From Romanomermis culicivorax (taxonomy: Eukaryota > Nematoda > Enoplea > Mermithida > Mermithidae): DNA of 64,000 nucleotides. The notes beneath the pieces are model-generated. The model did not search any database and was not told the DNA's origin. It saw only the letters and a program-made list of their open reading frames with translations. Position 1 is the stretch's first letter. Each line of letters starts with the position of its first letter. This document shows positions 59,573-64,000 of the stretch, one piece after another. The position numbers and the translations under genes were made by a program. The stretch covers positions 496,001 through 560,000 of the forward strand of contig CAWUHX010000045.1 of assembly GCA_963922205.1 (NCBI GenBank), given 5' to 3'.

Positions 59573-59787
59573 GGTCTGTTTTTGCTGGATTAAGAGTGAG
59601 AAGCAAGCACGGTTTAATATTTTCATCTTATACCTAAAAATAAGTCGCATAGAGCTGGAAATTTTGGAGCCAGCTAAGCTCCCTCACTATTTTTTATAAA
59701 ATAAAAACTTTCTGCAAACGAATTTTTGGGGCAGTAATGACTCTTTATCGTTTTTCAATTATCGAACATTTCATAAAAAAAGATTAT
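59573..59787 (-). repeat. MITE family 1 copy, inverted and diverged
   Basis: GGTCTGTTTTTGCTGGATTA at the left; TCGCATAGAGCTGGAAATTT in the core; CATTTCATAAAAAAAGATTA at the right. Confidence 0.6.
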
Positions 59788-60011
59788 AGAATTCTGATGG
59801 AAGATAAGCCGAATTTTCGTCGCTGTATCAGCTTCTGAGAGAGATTCAAGAGTCGATTTTACTTCATTTGGCACGACTTTGAGGTGGAAAAAACGGAAAT
59901 ATTTTATATAATTTTATGGACGACGAATCAGACATTTTATTTTGATAACCAAAGATACAGATTAACTTTTGTCGGTATTATACTGTATTATACGTCCGTT
60001 AACGTTTTCAG

Positions 60012-62938
60012 ACATGATTTCCGAGAGGATTCAGCTTAGTTGTGATAAGTAAAAAATTAATGCTACCCGAAAATCACATATTTGGCGTAACTTGATGCGC
60101 TAGGAACGAAAATGATATTCATTTCGTCTGAAAATCAAAACTCGCATTGCTAATTGAAAATTTTCGACTTTTTTGATTTTTGCATACACTTCTTTTGACT
60201 TTTGAAAGTTTAGGTACGTCAGACATCGTGTTCTGAAAATTTACCCAATATTAGGCCAATGGATGGGCCACGATTTAATGTAGGATTCATCAGTTTAAAG
60301 TGCTCATTAGGATTATAGTGGTGCTTGAAACATCAAACTTTGAGAGCAAAAATTCTCATTTTTTTCACAAAAATCACCATATATACTGCTAAAGCTCAGA
60401 AGGACCAAAAAATTCCCTATACAATAGATAACTTACGATGTCTTCTACCTGCAGACAAAAAATTACAGAAATTCATACACTGCTAGAGGGTCGCACAACC
60501 TGAAGTTTGAACACTATCTTATAATTGTATTTTCTGGGAATTCCAACCTCCACCGTGGAACTACTAGAGCTTGATAAATTCTAAAAAAGAAACAGTAATA
60601 CAAGTTTCGTATGGTGAATATTAATATAATTCCCAAACTCATGAAAAAATAAAATTCGTGGGGCTACGGTATCCCAAAGTTTGAAATTTTCGCATTTTTT
60701 AGCATTTTTCTGTCTATTTACATAACTTGAGATATATCGGCCCAGGCATTTAGTAATTTTATTTTTGACTGTGTATTTGATACAGAATACAATGCTCTAT
60801 AATGTGGTATGAAAATGTTTTCCGAATGGTGCATTTTACACTTTTTAGGAAGTTTTAAAATGTCAAAAATCAGACCGTAAAAATGGTGAAAATGCAGGTT
60901 TCTCTCCAGGAAAATGACTATATGTACTGCTAAAGCCAAAAACACCCAAAATTTTCCTATACAGTGGATATACTAAGATGTCTGCTAGTTGCACACGAAA
61001 AATTTCCAAAGTTCGTGTACTGCTAGGGTGTTAAATCTGCCAAAATCCTAGTACAGTTGATAAATTTTAATTTTCAATTCTTGATCAATAAATGTCCCTT
61101 TTTCTCGAAATTTCATGTTTCAGTTGAGATAATAGGGAATTATTGAAAGCATGTTTCATGAAACATTCAGCGCTTTCTGGAATGCTTTTATAAATAGTTC
61201 TGTCTACTGATATAGATACTGTCACAGTCCTTTCATTGTCAACCTCACTAGGTGTAATCTTGAACATGGATCGACGGTCAGCACACTTATACTTTTTATT
61301 AAATTCAGGTTCCTGAGCAGACAATGACGTTGAATTTCTGCCCACTTGCATCACTGAACTGAAGGTGGTATTCCTTAGATCAGCAATTTGCTGTGAGGGT
61401 AAATTATGGTATGTCATTGGTGTAAAATTACTAAAGCATGGACTGTTTAGGGCATTGAGCATCGATATTGCAGCTGGGTTGGTCTCTAAAATATGTTCCT
61501 CCAGTAGAAATGGAGGTTTAGTACAGTCATTGAGGCAACCAGTGAACTGTTGCCTATGCACATTAATGATTAATTGACAGGCTGGTAAATCTGGGCCACA
61601 TTTATTAACAGAAACATTATCATGATTTGAAACATCAAATTCTCCATAAACGGGGCCCTGGTTGCAGAATCCTCATGCCGAAAGTATGTGGTCAAAAATG
61701 AGACATGTTGAATAAGGGGTTCCGTAACCATAGACAGGAAGATCAGCAATCAGTCCACACAGTTGAACAACAGAACCAATGGGAAAACACAGGATCGGGA
61801 CGATTATATCGAATTTCAAACAAGTCCTTCATTAAGTAATGATTCTTGGTTTGAAGGAGGAGCACTGCAATAGGACATACATTTCCTTTTACAAAATTCT
61901 CATCATGACGGCTTTCTTATTTTTCTTATTCTGAAAGAAGGAAACTCCAATTTTTTTGTGCAAGCCCCTTCTGTTAATCAAGAATTGAAAACTATAATAT
62001 ATCAACTATAGTAGTTCTTTGCAGATTTAACACCCTAGCAGTACACGAACTTTGGAAATTTTTTGTATGCAACTAGCAGACATCGTAATATATCAACTGA
62101 ATAGGGAAATTTTGGGTGCTTTTGGCTTTAGCAGTACATATAGTCATTTTCGTGGAGAGAAACCTACATTTTCACCATTTCTACTGTCTGATTTTTGACA
62201 TTTTAAAACTTCCTAAAAAGTGTAAAATGCACAATTCGGAAAACATTGTCATACCACATTATAGAGCATTTTATACTGTATCAAATACACAGTCAATAAT
62301 AAAATTACTAAATGCCTAGACCGATATATCTCAAGTTACGTAAATAGACAGAAAAATGCTTAAAAATGCGAAAATTCCAAACTTTGGGATACTGTATCCC
62401 GGCGAATTTTATTTTTTAATGAGTTTGGGAATTATATTAATATTCACCATACGAAACTTGTATTACTGTCTCTTTTTTAGAATTTATCAAGCTCTAGTAG
62501 TTCCACGGTGGAGGTTGGAACTTCCAGAAAATACAATTATAAGATAGTTTTCGAACTTATATAGTGATTTTTGTGAAAAAATGAGAATTTTCGCTCTCAA
62601 AATTTGATGTTTCAAGCACTAATGTAATTCTAATAAGCACTTTAAACTACGGAATCCTACATTAAATTGTGGCCCATTCATTGGCCTAATAATGGGTAAA
62701 TTTTCAGAACACGATGTCTGACGTACCTAAACTTTCAAAAGTTAAAAGAAGTGTATGCAAAAATCAAAAAAATCGAAAATTTTCAATTAGCAATGCGAGT
62801 TTTGATCTTCAGACGAAATGAATATCATTTTCGTTGCTAGCGCATCAAGTTACACCGAATGTGTGATTTTCAGGTAGGGTTAATTTTTTGCTTATCACAA
62901 CTCTCTGTATGAAGCTGAATTCTCTCAGACATTGTCTC
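60012..62938. mobile_element. Foldback element with about 1-kb inverted arms and a central ORF
   Basis: The left arm 60012-61089 and the right arm 61977-62938 are inverted copies, roughly nine bases in ten alike where I compared them (for example AACTTGATGCGCTAG at 60091 and its complement near 62840). The arms meet at the shared CAATTCTTGAT. The left arm is about 117 bp longer, because a block with ATACTGCTAAAGC..CACTGCTAGAGGGT (60378-60495) duplicates 60920-61035. The 887-bp centre holds a protein-like minus-strand frame. No known transposase is seen. It could be a foldback transposon or a segmental inverted duplication. Confidence 0.8.
61085..61828 (-). pseudogene. Cysteine-rich ORF with N-glycosylation sites inside the foldback, one internal TGA
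   Basis: The frame runs from 61828 to TAA at 61085 (248 codons), with one TGA at 61673-61675. Both sides read as one protein: PVYGYGTPYSTCLIFDHILSA before the TGA, and NQGPVYGEFDV after it. It has about a dozen Cys and N-x-S/T sites (NVS, NTT, NSTS, NNS), as in a secreted or surface ectodomain. No ATG fixes the start, and an upstream exon in the right arm is possible. I do not recognise the family. The stop may be decay, an unseen short intron or a recoded codon. Confidence 0.5.
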
Positions 62939-63512
62939 TTCAATTCTGATGATTCTTTCAACATGGATACTTGACTACGATTGTAATTTCTTCGAGGCAA
63001 AATGATCATCATGAAGAACTTGACTATCAGTGAGACGCAAATATGTATTGAGAAAATAAATTTAGCCAGCATTTAATTAATTTAAAAAATTTAAAAAAGT
63101 AATTTTTTTTAAATTAAATAAAAATTAATTTCAAAAAAAATTTAATTTTCATATCTTCTGTTTCATATTCCTCACCTAAATCGTCTGCTTCTCTATGTTC
63201 AGGAAGGCAACTGAATTTTTTTCCCATGACCAGAAACTTGCAACTTGTTGCACAATTAGAAACTCCTCTTTGGATAATTCAATTTTGGCACATGACTGTG
63301 GTAATCATTTAAGCATCTAGCTTTTGTTTTAGATGTATTTCTTCATCACTTCTTCCTGCAGAAACTGCTTCTGCTCTGTTTGAACGTTTTACATGTTATT
63401 TGACTTTTGAGATACCTCTGCTACAATGCAGAATATTCGAGTCAACTTTGAATTAAGATTTTACCTTTGACTCCAGGAAAAATCTTTGCACATTGAATAG
63501 ATTTTTTGAGTT
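62939..63512. other. AT-rich intergenic stretch
   Basis: It includes a low-complexity A/T tract (about 63070-63150) of mirrored AATTTAAAAAA runs. No gene seen. Confidence 0.5.
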
Positions 63513-63562
63513 GGTGAATTTATAATGAAGCAGTCCGTTTGACGCTTCATTATAAATTCACC
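63513..63562. other. Perfect 19-bp inverted repeat (hairpin)
   Basis: The arms GGTGAATTTATAATGAAGC (63513-63531) and its exact complement (63544-63562) enclose a 12-nt loop AGTCCGTTTGAC. It is at the left edge of the GATC-rich repeat. Confidence 0.9.
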
Positions 63563-63589
63563 TCATCCTCAAGAGGGTAGTACTAAAAC

Positions 63590-64000
63590 CCGGATCATGT
63601 CCACGGATCCGGATCCGGATCGGGTGTCTAAAACCCGGATCACCACGGATCGGCGGATCGGCGGATCGGGGGTTTGGCTCGCCAAACCATGTTTTTAGGT
63701 GTCTAAAACCCGGATTATCACGGATCACCCCCCACGGATCGGGTTTGTATGTATTAATTTTTGATCGGGAACCCGAATTTTCGATCCGGATCATGATTTT
63801 TTGATCCGGATCAAAATTTTTGATCCAGATCAAAATTTTTTGATCTAGATCAAAATTTTTCGAATTTTTTCGTCGTGATGAGTATATTCACGTCACATAA
63901 TCAGAATTTGATCCAGATCAATATTTTTGATCCGGATCAATTTTTTTTTTCAAATTTTCACCTAGAGTAAAATTTTTCGTATTTTAACGTCGTGATGAGT
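63590..64000. repeat. GATC/CGGATC-rich palindromic repeat array
   Basis: Dense short palindromes (GGATCCGGATCCGGATC, TTTGATCCGGATCAAAATTT, CACGGATCGGCGGATCGG), with AAAACCCGGAT repeats on the left. A longer unit ending CGTCGTGATGAGT recurs at 63871 and 63988 (117 bp apart). It runs off the window end. Confidence 0.8.

Larger units (their letters stand above)
55323..60011. other. Gene-poor region with several repeats
   Basis: It holds a long-TIR element (55489-56246), a family 2 element (56419-56812), a (GACATT)n short run near 57137 and a family 1 MITE (59573-59787). From 57.4 to 59.5 kb I see AT-rich sequence with no exon, RNA gene or repeat I can name. Confidence 0.5.

Noticed and set aside
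63558-63833. 91-codon ORF rich in DPGF/RIRI
   Set aside because: Translation of the GATC-rich palindromic array.

Overview
This is eukaryotic, AT-rich, intron-rich DNA from an animal. It is most likely an ecdysozoan, and a nematode fits best. The reasons are an astacin metalloprotease with two C-terminal ShKT domains (an arrangement common in nematode NAS proteins), short introns of about 55-75 nt beside kilobase-scale ones, standard GT-AG splicing, and a heavy load of small inverted-repeat DNA elements. There are no operons, CRISPR arrays, rRNA genes or convincing tRNA genes. The gene models were joined by hand from splice signals, reading phase and family resemblance, so exon ends are predictions.

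Layout. 1-8.7 kb: the 3' part of a leucine-rich-repeat membrane protein (+). A complete seven-exon gene for a lysine-rich, cysteine-cluster protein (-) lies inside its 7.7-kb intron. 8.7-11.4 kb: gene-free, with several inverted-repeat elements. 11.4-15.5 kb: a four-exon gene (-) for a secreted helical protein with an internal RKKR site and a cationic segment. 15.5-19.9 kb: mostly gene-free, with a minisatellite and repeats. 19.9-32.6 kb: a PGAP2-like gene (-) for GPI-anchor lipid remodelling. Its last intron holds a decayed 8.9-kb Gypsy-type LTR retrotransposon, and its first intron holds a roughly 700-bp AACAGA array. 34.7-41.4 kb: an eight-exon gene (-) for an 844-residue secreted protein of about four tandem Cu/Zn-SOD-like domains without metal ligands and with a hydrophobic C-terminus. 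42.85-44.2 kb: a structurally intact mariner-type transposon (DD37D) with perfect terminal repeats. 46.3-52.4 kb: the astacin-ShKT protease (+). 53.8-55.3 kb: a neuronal-calcium-sensor/KChIP-like protein (-) whose EF-hand loops all look degenerate. 55.5-56.2 kb: a non-autonomous long-TIR element. 60.0-62.9 kb: a foldback element with arms of about 1 kb around a cysteine-rich ORF. 63.5-64.0 kb: a perfect hairpin and a GATC-rich palindromic repeat.

The host genes show no shared pathway. Several products enter the secretory route (LRR receptor-like protein, helical secreted protein, SOD-repeat protein, astacin), and PGAP2 acts on GPI anchors there. The strongest overall signal is the density and variety of short inverted-repeat families. 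One family of about 245 bp has some 17 full or partial copies, many in introns, and one copy forms most of an intron. The items most worth follow-up are the foldback element with its unrecognised ORF, the ligand-less SOD-repeat protein, the RKKR/cationic secreted protein and the ligand-poor calcium-sensor homologue.
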